A model generated the notes under the pieces. It saw nothing but the letters and a program-made list of their open reading frames with translations. It did no database searches and was not told the DNA's origin. Below are positions 25,518 through 33,099 of a stretch of 64,000 nucleotides of DNA, in pieces. The position numbers were made by a program, and so were the translations under genes. Origin of the DNA: Methylomonas sp. 11b (GTDB lineage Bacteria; Pseudomonadota; Gammaproteobacteria; Methylococcales; Methylomonadaceae); contig NZ_KI911557.1 of NCBI RefSeq assembly GCF_000515215.1, forward strand, positions 5,348,721-5,412,720. Reading direction: 5' to 3'. Positions within the stretch are counted from its first letter, which is position 1. The number at the start of each line of letters is the position of its first letter.

Positions 25518-25980
25518 GTGTCTGCCTGTTTGCCAAACGTCAATTAGTTTTCCCAAATATTATCTTAACTGGGTGTGAGCGGTCCGGCGGCTTGAAAAAT
25601 GGATTTTGGCCCGGTAAATTCCCTTATAGCCGGCCAGACACCGGGCGTTTATCGGCTGTCGAAATTTTTTACAGCTGCCTTTTTGCAAGCAAACAAACTA
25701 GTTCAGTTGATTTTTTCGATTTCACTATATTAGCCGCTCAAACTCTGCAAATTGGCATGGTAAGTGGCTGTGGTACCCGTAAATCGGATGGTTAGCATAA
25801 ATTGCTAAGTCGAGAAAATTTACACCTCACCGTTCGGTTTTCGCTTGGTTTAGTCTGCGGCTATTAAAAGTCTTTTAAGTACATAAGCTTGTGTTCTGTG
25901 TGTATGTTTTTTGCTTATATTTTAACGTAAATAAATTTGTTAAATAATCATGTAAGTATGTGTAAAGCAAGGGGAAGATT
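25518..25980. other. Intergenic region before the 54-aa protein gene
   Basis: 463 bases between a terminator and a small gene. A short open frame at 25592-25795 has no ribosome binding site or recognisable product. The right part (25860-25970) is AT-rich, with TTGCTTATATTTTAACG and TAAATAAT tracts, and is the likely promoter of the next gene. Confidence 0.4.
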
Positions 25981-26145
25981 ATGGACGCAAAGAAATTAGA
26001 CACATCGACTAAAAGCAGAAATGACGAGCACTGCGACCATCCGTCGTTGGCCAAAGAATATGTCTCCGGCGTACCTACCGGAAACTTCGTTTGTGCACAA
26101 TGCGGTCGTCATCTGACTTCAATTATCAGAACATCCAAAAAGTAA
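25981..26145 (+). CDS. Small CxxC zinc-ribbon-like protein, 54 aa
   Basis: ATG at 25981 preceded by AAGGGGAAGATT, an excellent Shine-Dalgarno at proper distance. The protein carries a C-x-H pair (HCDHP) near residue 18 and a CAQCGRH knuckle near residue 43, spaced like a small zinc-binding module. Charged N- and C-termini suggest a soluble cytoplasmic protein. The middle reads VSGVPTGNFVCAQCG. I do not recognise a named family. It stands alone, between two non-coding stretches, so no partner is suggested. Confidence 0.7.
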   Translation: MDAKKLDTSTKSRNDEHCDHPSLAKEYVSGVPTGNFVCAQCGRHLTSIIRTSKK

Positions 26146-26500
26146 ACTCTGCCGATTTCGCGCATGCCTTCACCGGTGTGCGCTTTCAGGCTCTATTCTC
26201 AAACCTTCAATCACAACTTCAGGTAAAGCAACACTTGGGCTACCGATGCTTGCCTGCTGCTTGTGTTTAATGTCTTTGAATTATGACCGGCTATCCCTGG
26301 GATGCGCGATAGGTCTGGCTGCTGGTTGCAAAAATCTTCAAACAGGCGCAATCTTGGAACTGTGGTACTACGGCTACTCAGGGCGTGTGCAGCACGTTTT
26401 TCTGATTTAGCTGTGTGAGCTTAATTCAACCCCATAAACAGCCAGTGTAGGTCAATGCGCACTGGCTTTTTTTGGACTATCCATTTTGAAGGAAAACGTT
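26146..26500. other. Intergenic region and leader before cysK
   Basis: About 355 bases without a supported gene. The notable element is a terminator hairpin (26440-26473) placed only 27 bp upstream of the cysK start. Otherwise nothing recognised. Confidence 0.4.
26440..26473 (+). terminator. Intrinsic terminator directly upstream of cysK
   Basis: AGCCAGTG and CACTGGCT form a perfect 8-bp stem with a 12-base loop, followed by a run of T. It ends 27 bp before the cysK ATG, so it either terminates an upstream (perhaps small-RNA or leader) transcript or works as an attenuator for cysK. Confidence 0.8.
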
Positions 26501-27478
26501 ATGGCATATTGGTATCCCGACAATTCGCAGTCTATCGGCAAAACACCGTTGGTCAGGCTTAACCGCATTACTGACGGCGCTCAAGTCACCCTATTGGCTA
26601 AAGTCGAAGGGCGTAACCCCGGATATTCGGTGAAATGCCGCATCGGCGCGGCAATGATTAACGACGCGCAGCAGCGCGGCCTGCTTGGGCCTGGCAAAGA
26701 ATTGATCGAGCCAACCAGCGGCAATACCGGCATTGCACTGGCATTTGTCGCTGCGGCGCGCGGCATCCCGCTAACTTTAACCATGCCGGATACGATGAGT
26801 ATCGAGCGCCGCAAATTGCTGGTGGCCTATGGTGCCAAACTGGTATTGACCGAGGGCGCAAAAGGCATGAAAGGCGCTATAGCCAAGGCGGAAGAGATCG
26901 TCGCTTCCGATCCGGAGCGCTACGTACTCTTGCAGCAGTTTAAAAACCCCGCCAACCCGCAAATCCACGAACAAACCACCGGGCCGGAAATTTGGCACGA
27001 CAGTGACGGTGCGGTCGATATATTTGTTTCCGGTGTCGGTACTGGCGGCACCATTACCGGTGTGTCTCGCTATATCAAACTCACGCAGTGCAAACCCATC
27101 GTTTCCATTGCCGTTGAGCCGGAAGCCAGTCCGGTGTTAAGTCAGTACCGTAGCGGCCAAGATCTGCAGCCAGGGCCGCATAAAATCCAGGGCATAGGCG
27201 CCGGATTTGTGCCCGACGTATTGGATTTGTCCATGGTTGATGCCATCGAGCAAGTCAGTAATGACGAAGCGATTGAGTATGCGCGGCGTTTGGCGCGGGA
27301 GGAAGGCTTGTTATCCGGCATTTCCTGCGGTGCGGCAGTAGCAGTGGCGGTGCGGGTGGCAAAACGGCCGGAAAATGTCGGCAAGACCATTGTGGTGGTG
27401 CTTCCGGACTCCGGTGAACGCTATTTGAGTTCCGCCTTATTCGAAGGCTTGTTCGACGCGCAGGGTGTGGCGGTCTGA
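26501..27478 (+). CDS. cysK: Cysteine synthase A (O-acetylserine sulfhydrylase)
   Basis: 325 residues of fold-type II PLP enzyme. The PLP lysine is Lys45 in GYSVKCRIG, followed by the substrate loop [18 protein letters not shown] and the phosphate-binding VGTGGTITG; the ERYLSSALF end is typical. The SVKCRIG form and [12 protein letters not shown] match enterobacterial CysK closely, better than CysM. It makes cysteine from O-acetylserine and sulfide in the cytoplasm. Start at 26501 is set by AAGGAAAACGTT upstream and by the family N-terminus. Monocistronic as far as seen; the terminator just upstream hints at leader control. Confidence 0.95.
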   Translation: MAYWYPDNSQSIGKTPLVRLNRITDGAQVTLLAKVEGRNPGYSVKCRIGAAMINDAQQRGLLGPGKELIEPTSGNTGIALAFVAAARGIPLTLTMPDTMSIERRKLLVAYGAKLVLTEGAKGMKGAIAKAEEIVASDPERYVLLQQFKNPANPQIHEQTTGPEIWHDSDGAVDIFVSGVGTGGTITGVSRYIKLTQCKPIVSIAVEPEASPVLSQYRSGQDLQPGPHKIQGIGAGFVPDVLDLSMVDAIEQVSNDEAIEYARRLAREEGLLSGISCGAAVAVAVRVAKRPENVGKTIVVVLPDSGERYLSSALFEGLFDAQGVAV

Positions 27479-27573
27479 TTTGGCGCGCGTCGATACTGGC
27501 GTATAGGGGATAGCGGTCTGGGTTTTTGAACGTGGCAAACGCTAATTAACCCGGCCCTTAAATTTGCTGGATT

Positions 27574-27657
27574 CGTCATTCCCGCGAAGGCTGGGGCCAT
27601 TAGACCGCTTAGTGAATCAAGCATAGCCGCTGGGCTCCCGCCTTCGCGGGAGCGACG
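27574..27657. repeat. Dispersed intergenic palindromic repeat (REP-like)
   Basis: CGTCATTCCCGCGAAGGC and GCCTTCGCGGGAGCGACG are near-perfect inverted arms at the ends of an 84-bp unit. This TCATTCCCGCGAAGGC...GCCTTCGCGGGA type is a widespread short repeat in proteobacterial intergenic DNA, often a MITE or REP-like element. A frame read through it on the minus strand is an artefact. Confidence 0.75.
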
Positions 27658-27740
27658 GCATTTAAAGGAGCTTCTAAAAATTAGAATATCTCCTTCTCCC
27701 TCTGTACCCGCAAGGCATAGTTTAAGTGTCGGGTTAATAA

Positions 27741-28007
27741 TCACCAGCGATCCCTGTAGTCATATCTCGGCATGGGCCGCTGCGGATAGCCGTAATAGTC
27801 TAACGGTGGCCGCGCAAAATAGCGCGGCGGCGGGGGCGGGTAATAGCCCATTCTCGCTGGGCTATGTCCCCTAAAATAGGGCCGGTAACCATGCCAGTGA
27901 TGGTGATGATGCCGCCTATGGTGTCCATGTCCCCAGTCATCGCCATGCGCAAAAGCTGTCCCGGAACATAACACGCCGATTAACAATATCAATATAAGCC
28001 TGAACAT
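27741..28007 (-). CDS. His-rich small secreted protein
   Basis: 88 residues. A clean signal peptide (MFRLILILLIGVLCSGTAFA) is followed by a His cluster (GHGHHRRHHHHHWHG), then a Pro/Tyr/Arg-rich tail (YYPPPPPRYFARPP). The ATG at 28007 has a textbook CAAAGGAGGATATAT upstream. The His stretch could bind Ni, Cu or Zn in the periplasm; function is unknown. Monocistronic; divergent from the polysaccharide locus. Confidence 0.8.
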   Translation of the reverse strand: MFRLILILLIGVLCSGTAFAHGDDWGHGHHRRHHHHHWHGYRPYFRGHSPARMGYYPPPPPRYFARPPLDYYGYPQRPMPRYDYRDRW

Positions 28008-28448
28008 ATATCCTCCTTTGTTGGATTGTTTCAGTCGCGGCGGATTGTTCTCCTATTTGCTTAAAAACCTCTTAATTCCCTTGCGCCATCTGGAAGCAAA
28101 GCAGAACAGATCGAATACCGATCCCTCATCCCGTAAACCGTTGGCGAAAAATTGCCGAAGCGTTTCAAAACCCAGGTTTCCTGAAACCTCAATCTATTTC
28201 GAGCGACTGTAAGACATGCTGCATGGGGACCCCATCAATGCGGCCTGTGGGCAAGCCCGATAACATCGCCACATTAAAGTTTGATGAAAATGACGATTTG
28301 AATGAACCTTGCTTGTTTGCCCGGGAATAGACGCTGCACGTAACCACGGTTTTGTCTGGTTACCGAAATTGAACCGGGCGCCAGATCATCCTCGCTGGAA
28401 ACTGCTTGCGCCCGCATAGTGAACGATGCAGCAAAAGGAATCCGGGCC
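28008..28448. other. Divergent regulatory region before the polysaccharide locus
   Basis: 441 bases between the His-rich gene and the first glycosyltransferase. No gene recognised. A perfect dyad AGGTTTC-CT-GAAACCT lies at 28174-28189 and could be an operator. The promoter for the polysaccharide operon is expected here but I could not assign boxes. Confidence 0.4.
28174..28189. promoter_or_regulatory. Perfect 16-bp palindrome, possible operator
   Basis: Arms AGGTTTC and GAAACCT around CT, located about 260 bp upstream of the polysaccharide locus and about 170 bp upstream of the divergent His-rich gene. Size and symmetry fit a dimeric repressor site; no regulator can be named. Confidence 0.3.
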
Positions 28449-29705
28449 ATGACGCTTATCAACCAATCCAAAAGAATCATTGTGTATTCTCACGATACCT
28501 TCGGTCTGGGTAACATTCGCCGGATGTTGGCAATTTCTAAATCCCTGGTGGATGCCGATCCGAACGTCTCGGTACTGATTCTGTCCGGCTCCCCCATGCT
28601 GCATGCGTTCCGTATCCCCGATCGTATCGATTACATCAAATTGCCTTGTTTGTCTCGCAACGTCAAAGGCGACTACTCGGTGAAATTCCTGGATATGGAA
28701 TACGAACAATTGCTCAAGCTGCGCAGCAACATCATCCTTAGCGCGGTGCTGGATTTCGATGCCGATTTGATTTTAGTGGACAAAAAGCCCTATGGCGTCA
28801 GCGACGAATTGGGTGCCGCTCTACAGCTCATGCAACGTCGCGGTCACCGCGCCAAACTGGTATTGCTGTTGCGCGACATCCTCGATAGTCCGGAAAGCAC
28901 GATTCCGGTCTGGAAGAAAAACGGCTATCACGACGCCATCCAGTCGCATTACGACAAGGTATTGGTGGTCGGTTCTCCTGACATTTACGACATGCGCAAG
29001 GAATACGAATTTCCCGACGCCAGCCACGAGAAAGTCGACTTCTGCGGCTACATAGCCCGCGAACGCAGCGACAAAAAAGCCGGTGAGATTCGCGAGCAAA
29101 TCGGTTGCACCAAGGAACGTCTGGTGCTGGTCACCGCAGGCGGTGGCGAAGACGGCTACCAATTGCTGCACAGTTATCTGGAAGGCCTGAATCGGCAGGA
29201 TCTGGGCGACAACACCATGACCCTGATGATTTGCGGCCCGGAAATGTCGGAAAGCCGCCGCCATCAGCTTGAAGTTTTGGCGCGCAGTTGCCGGAATGTG
29301 GTGATCCAGGAGTTTAACACCGACATGATGGCTTGTATGGAAGCCGCTGATTTGGTGGTGAGCATGGGTGGTTACAACTCCACCTGCGAATTACTGACCC
29401 TACGCAAGCGAGCGATTTTGGTGCCGCGGGTCAAACCTTCCCAGGAACAATGGATACGTGCGGAACGCCTGGCGCTGCAAGGTTTGGTTCGTGCCATTCA
29501 CCCCAACCAACTGACCCCAAAACTACTGATGGACACGGTCCGTGAAGAGTTGGGCCGTACCAACGTTCATCACAGCCGCTTGTATCAAATCGACATGGGT
29601 GGCTTGCCGCGTATTAGCGAATCGATCAGCGATTTACTGTATGGCAGTGCGGAAAAACCGCAAGTGCAGATCAGAGCTTCGAGCCGCAGCGTAGCAGTCG
29701 ACTAA
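28449..29705 (+). CDS. GT28/MurG-like glycosyltransferase, first of the polysaccharide locus
   Basis: 418 residues from ATG 28449 (AAAGGAA upstream; a GTG at 28419 is also in frame). A GT-B fold: the N-terminal nucleotide-like domain opens IIVYSHDTFGLGNIRRM, and the C-terminal sugar-nucleotide site reads VSMGGYNSTCELLTLRKRAI followed by PSQEQWIRAERL. No signal peptide; cytoplasmic, perhaps membrane-peripheral. It has two relatives in the same locus (40281, 43870), sharing the G-x-N-T/S-x-x-x-x-L/I core. It presumably adds one sugar of the polymer or its lipid-linked precursor; donor and acceptor unknown. Confidence 0.82.
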   Translation: MTLINQSKRIIVYSHDTFGLGNIRRMLAISKSLVDADPNVSVLILSGSPMLHAFRIPDRIDYIKLPCLSRNVKGDYSVKFLDMEYEQLLKLRSNIILSAVLDFDADLILVDKKPYGVSDELGAALQLMQRRGHRAKLVLLLRDILDSPESTIPVWKKNGYHDAIQSHYDKVLVVGSPDIYDMRKEYEFPDASHEKVDFCGYIARERSDKKAGEIREQIGCTKERLVLVTAGGGEDGYQLLHSYLEGLNRQDLGDNTMTLMICGPEMSESRRHQLEVLARSCRNVVIQEFNTDMMACMEAADLVVSMGGYNSTCELLTLRKRAILVPRVKPSQEQWIRAERLALQGLVRAIHPNQLTPKLLMDTVREELGRTNVHHSRLYQIDMGGLPRISESISDLLYGSAEKPQVQIRASSRSVAVD

Positions 29706-29771
29706 CCCCTTCACCCTCGAGATAACTCCTTCGGCCTGTGTAAGGCCGACTGAACAATTTTGGATTTTATA

Positions 29772-31127
29772 ATGCAAAACCATGGCAGCCGGGCGCAAGT
29801 CGCTTACATACTCAAAGGCTTTCCGCGCACCTCGGAAACCTTTATCACCAATGAAATCCATTTGTTGGAAACCCTCGGCCTCGAACTGTCGATTTTTTCG
29901 ATCAAGCAACTCGAGGGCCAAAAGCATCACGCAGTGGTCGATGCCATCCGCGCGCCGGTGACGTATCTGCCGCAAGCCAGCGATCTGACCGGACACAGTT
30001 TTTTAACCTGGCTAAGTGAAAACCTGCCGAAATTCGCGCCCAGCCACGGCCGGCTGCTCCTCAAACGCCCGGTGGCCTACCTTGGTGGGTTGCTGGAATG
30101 TTTGGGCATGAGTCTCAAGTACCGGTCTGGCAGGCTGGAATGGCCGCGCACGGTCTTCATCAAGGAGTTCCTGCAAGCCGGCTACATCGCCGAAGCGGTG
30201 TTACAGAATCCCGCTATTAGTCATTTACATGCGCATTTCTGCCACGGCGCGACGACGATTGCGATGTTCGCCAGCCGGATCAGCGGCTTGCCATTCAGTT
30301 TTACCGCTCATGCCAAGGATATTTATTTGCGCGAACTGAATCCCGGCGACTTGCTGCAAATCAAAATGCGCCGCGCCAAATTCGCGGTGACCTGTACCGG
30401 CGCCAATCAGGAACATCTGGATGCCTGTAAGGGGAGCAATATCGATGTGCATCGGATTTATCATGGCCTGGATACTGATTTGTTTGTGCCGGAGCCGCGC
30501 GAACAAGCTTTATCTGAGCAAATCCCTACGATTTTATCGGTCGGTCGTTTGGTCGAGAAAAAGGGCTTCGACTATTTGGTGAGAGCCTGCGCGATTCTGC
30601 GCGATCGCGGCGTCAGATTTAACTGCCGCATCGTCGGCGGCGCGGACAAATACGCACAAGTTATTCAACAACTCATCGCCGATTTGGATTTACAAGACAT
30701 CGTTAGCCTGCCCGGTGCAGTAACGCAGGAAGAATTGCGCGAAATTTATCAGCAAGGTAGCGTGTTCGCCCTGCCTTGTTTGGTCGTAGATAACGGCGAT
30801 CGCGACGGCATTCCCAATGTCTTGGTGGAAGCAATGGCGATGGAAATGCCGGTAATCTCGACAGACATTTCCGGTATCCCGGAATTAATTCAGGACCAGG
30901 TTAACGGTTTATTGGTACCAGAAAAAAATGCCGAAGCGATGGCCGACGCGATCGAGCGCCTGCTAAGCGACCGCGACTTGCGTTTGCGCCTGGGCCAAGC
31001 CGCAAGGCAAACCGTCTGTCGGGACTTTAATTCCCGCCAAACCACGGTGGCATTAAAAAAACTCTTCGATGCCTGCCTGGAAGGCCAAACGGTGGAAACC
31101 CATGTCTGCTGTGCTGAACATTCTTAA
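29772..31127 (+). CDS. GT4-family glycosyltransferase
   Basis: About 451 residues. The N-terminus (VAYILKGFPRTSETFITNEI) and C-terminal domain (ILSVGRLVEKKGFDYLVRAC, LPGAVTQEELREIY, DGIPNVLVEAMAMEMPVI) are classic retaining GT4 enzymes of exopolysaccharide loci; the E-x7-E pair region is EAMAMEMPVISTD. Cytoplasmic. ATG 29772 preferred to a TTG at 29760. It follows the first glycosyltransferase by 66 bp, and its 3' end overlaps the next gene by 26 bp, showing tight operon packing. Confidence 0.9.
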   Translation: MQNHGSRAQVAYILKGFPRTSETFITNEIHLLETLGLELSIFSIKQLEGQKHHAVVDAIRAPVTYLPQASDLTGHSFLTWLSENLPKFAPSHGRLLLKRPVAYLGGLLECLGMSLKYRSGRLEWPRTVFIKEFLQAGYIAEAVLQNPAISHLHAHFCHGATTIAMFASRISGLPFSFTAHAKDIYLRELNPGDLLQIKMRRAKFAVTCTGANQEHLDACKGSNIDVHRIYHGLDTDLFVPEPREQALSEQIPTILSVGRLVEKKGFDYLVRACAILRDRGVRFNCRIVGGADKYAQVIQQLIADLDLQDIVSLPGAVTQEELREIYQQGSVFALPCLVVDNGDRDGIPNVLVEAMAMEMPVISTDISGIPELIQDQVNGLLVPEKNAEAMADAIERLLSDRDLRLRLGQAARQTVCRDFNSRQTTVALKKLFDACLEGQTVETHVCCAEHS

Positions 31128-33099
31128 GCAAGATGCGCGCTTCGCCTGTCTGGCGGCGCCGTATTGCACCATGACGCCGGTGGACTTACTGGCGTATTTC
31201 CATGGTCGTCGGCAGATTCGCTATTTTTCAGTGATCGACGAAGAGCAAAACACCCCGGAAAAGCTGGACGGCATTTTGCGTAACCGCTTCGAGTTCAATC
31301 ACGAGCCTTTCCAGCTTGATGATGCATTCGATTGGCTGAGAAACCCCAGCCCGGATATCGAATGGCTGATTTTACTGCATAAATTTTATTACGCAGTCGG
31401 CTTGGGAAGGCAATTCCAGCAGACTGGCGACACCCGCTACCGCGATAAATGGCAGGCCCTAATCAGCAGCTGGATCGATAACGTACCTGTAGATTTTCTG
31501 TCCAGTGATGTTACCGGCCGGCGCGTACAAAACTGGATTTTTGCTTACCGCTATTTTGTCCTGGAGGCCGCGGAACCAGCCATCGATGCCGAGTTTAATC
31601 TGGATTTTTTGGCTTCGCTGCAACAGCAGGTAGCCTATTTGTGCGAAAACCTCACGCCGTCCCGCAATCATCGTACGTTGGAGCTTTACGCGATTTTTTT
31701 GGCGGCCGTCGTGTTTCCAGAACTGCGCAGCGCTAAAGAATGGCTGAGTTTTTCGATTCACGAATTGCAACGCAACCTGCAAACCGATTTGCTGGCTGAT
31801 GGTGTGCATTGTGAACTCTCGACCGATTACCACCATATCGTCTTACGCAATTTCCTGGGCATTCGCCGCTTGGCGATGTTGAATAATATCGAGCTGCCCG
31901 CCGATATGGATGAGGCGATCAAAAAAGCCCTGAGCTTTTGCCTGCATGCCCATAAACCGGACGGGTTTATCCCGGCCATCAGCGATGGCGACAGCGCCAA
32001 TTTTCTGGATTTGCTGCGGCAAGGCCATGCGCTGTATGACGATCCGGCGATGCTTTATGTCGCCACGGCCGGTCAACAAGGCCAAGCACCAACAGAATGT
32101 TCGAAAACCTTTGCCGCCAGCGGCTACACCATCTTGCGCAGCGGCTGGGGCGAGCAAGCTGAAGCGTATCAAGACGAACGCTATCTGTTTTTCGATTGCG
32201 CGCCTTTAGGTGCCGGCAATCATGGTCATCTGGATTTACTCAATATCGAAGTGGCGGCTTACGGCCGATCCTTGATCGTCGATCCGGGCCGTTATACCTA
32301 CGACGAATCCGGCGACACTAATTGGCGAGTAATGTTTCGCGGTACCGGCTATCACAACACCGTGCAGGTGGATGGCAAAAACCAGACTCTTTATGCGCCG
32401 CATATTCGCAAATACAAGATTCAAGGCCCGGAACCGACGCGCGAATTCAAGTGCGCTCTGCACCGGCCGGGTTTTGACTATCTGCATGGCATCGCGGCCA
32501 GTCATGAGTATCCGGTGATTCACGAGCGCAAAATCCTGTTTATCGCCGGCGAATATTGGCTGGTCTGCGATTTACTGCGCGCGGAGCAAGCTCACGACTA
32601 TGAGTTGCGGTTTCATCTGGATGCGTTGGCCGAGCATCGCACCACAACTTCCGTCAATTCAGCCGGGTTGCGGGTCGATTCACCGAATCTGGTCATCCTG
32701 CAAGCAACGCAACCGGACAGCCAATTGACGCTGGAGCCGGGCTACGTCTCGCCAAGCTACGGCAGTAAACATCCGGCGCCGGTTGTCAATTTTTCCGCGT
32801 CCGCCGCCAATTATTGCTTTTTGACCGTGCTGTTTCCGTATCAATCGACACCTCCGCAACTTACGCTGGAACAGTTACCGGTGAGTCAAAACGGTCAAGC
32901 TGTGGGCAATACTATTGCTAGCGCCTTGCAGATTCATAGTCAGCAAGCCCACGGCGAATACTACGACGAGCTATTCCTGGCGCATCGCGCGGGCGCCGGT
33001 TATGAGTTTGCCGATCTAAACACTGAAAGTGCGTTTTTATTCCGTCGCCAGGATACACAGGGGCGGATCTTAGCTTGGCATAGCGCGGATAAGTCATGA
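31102..33099 (+). CDS. Heparinase II/III / alginate-lyase-like protein (copy 1)
   Basis: 665 residues from ATG 31102. An N-terminal alpha-toroid (PSRNHRTLELYAI, ELSTDYHHIVLRNF, HKPDGFIPAISDGD) is followed by the heparinase II/III beta-sandwich (AGNHGHLDLLNIE, RSLIVDPGRYTY, NTVQVDGKNQ). The Asn-His, Tyr-His-His and His-Gly-His groups typical of PL-type uronate lyases are present, so it could cleave or edit a uronic-acid polymer. No signal peptide is evident, which is odd for a lyase and suggests cytoplasmic action or non-classical export. Stop overlaps the second copy's ATG by four bases. Confidence 0.87.
   Translation: MSAVLNILKQDARFACLAAPYCTMTPVDLLAYFHGRRQIRYFSVIDEEQNTPEKLDGILRNRFEFNHEPFQLDDAFDWLRNPSPDIEWLILLHKFYYAVGLGRQFQQTGDTRYRDKWQALISSWIDNVPVDFLSSDVTGRRVQNWIFAYRYFVLEAAEPAIDAEFNLDFLASLQQQVAYLCENLTPSRNHRTLELYAIFLAAVVFPELRSAKEWLSFSIHELQRNLQTDLLADGVHCELSTDYHHIVLRNFLGIRRLAMLNNIELPADMDEAIKKALSFCLHAHKPDGFIPAISDGDSANFLDLLRQGHALYDDPAMLYVATAGQQGQAPTECSKTFAASGYTILRSGWGEQAEAYQDERYLFFDCAPLGAGNHGHLDLLNIEVAAYGRSLIVDPGRYTYDESGDTNWRVMFRGTGYHNTVQVDGKNQTLYAPHIRKYKIQGPEPTREFKCALHRPGFDYLHGIAASHEYPVIHERKILFIAGEYWLVCDLLRAEQAHDYELRFHLDALAEHRTTTSVNSAGLRVDSPNLVILQATQPDSQLTLEPGYVSPSYGSKHPAPVVNFSASAANYCFLTVLFPYQSTPPQLTLEQLPVSQNGQAVGNTIASALQIHSQQAHGEYYDELFLAHRAGAGYEFADLNTESAFLFRRQDTQGRILAWHSADKS

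Noticed and set aside
25592..25795. Possible 67-codon gene
   Set aside because: No Shine-Dalgarno, no recognisable feature; likely chance.
27421..27744. Minus-strand open frame of 107 codons
   Set aside because: Runs through the REP-like repeat and into the cysK 3' end; the apparent protein part is the translation of a known repeat type.
28018..28212. Possible 64-codon gene in the divergent region
   Set aside because: It starts inside the ribosome-binding region of the opposite gene, has no start signal of its own and unremarkable composition.
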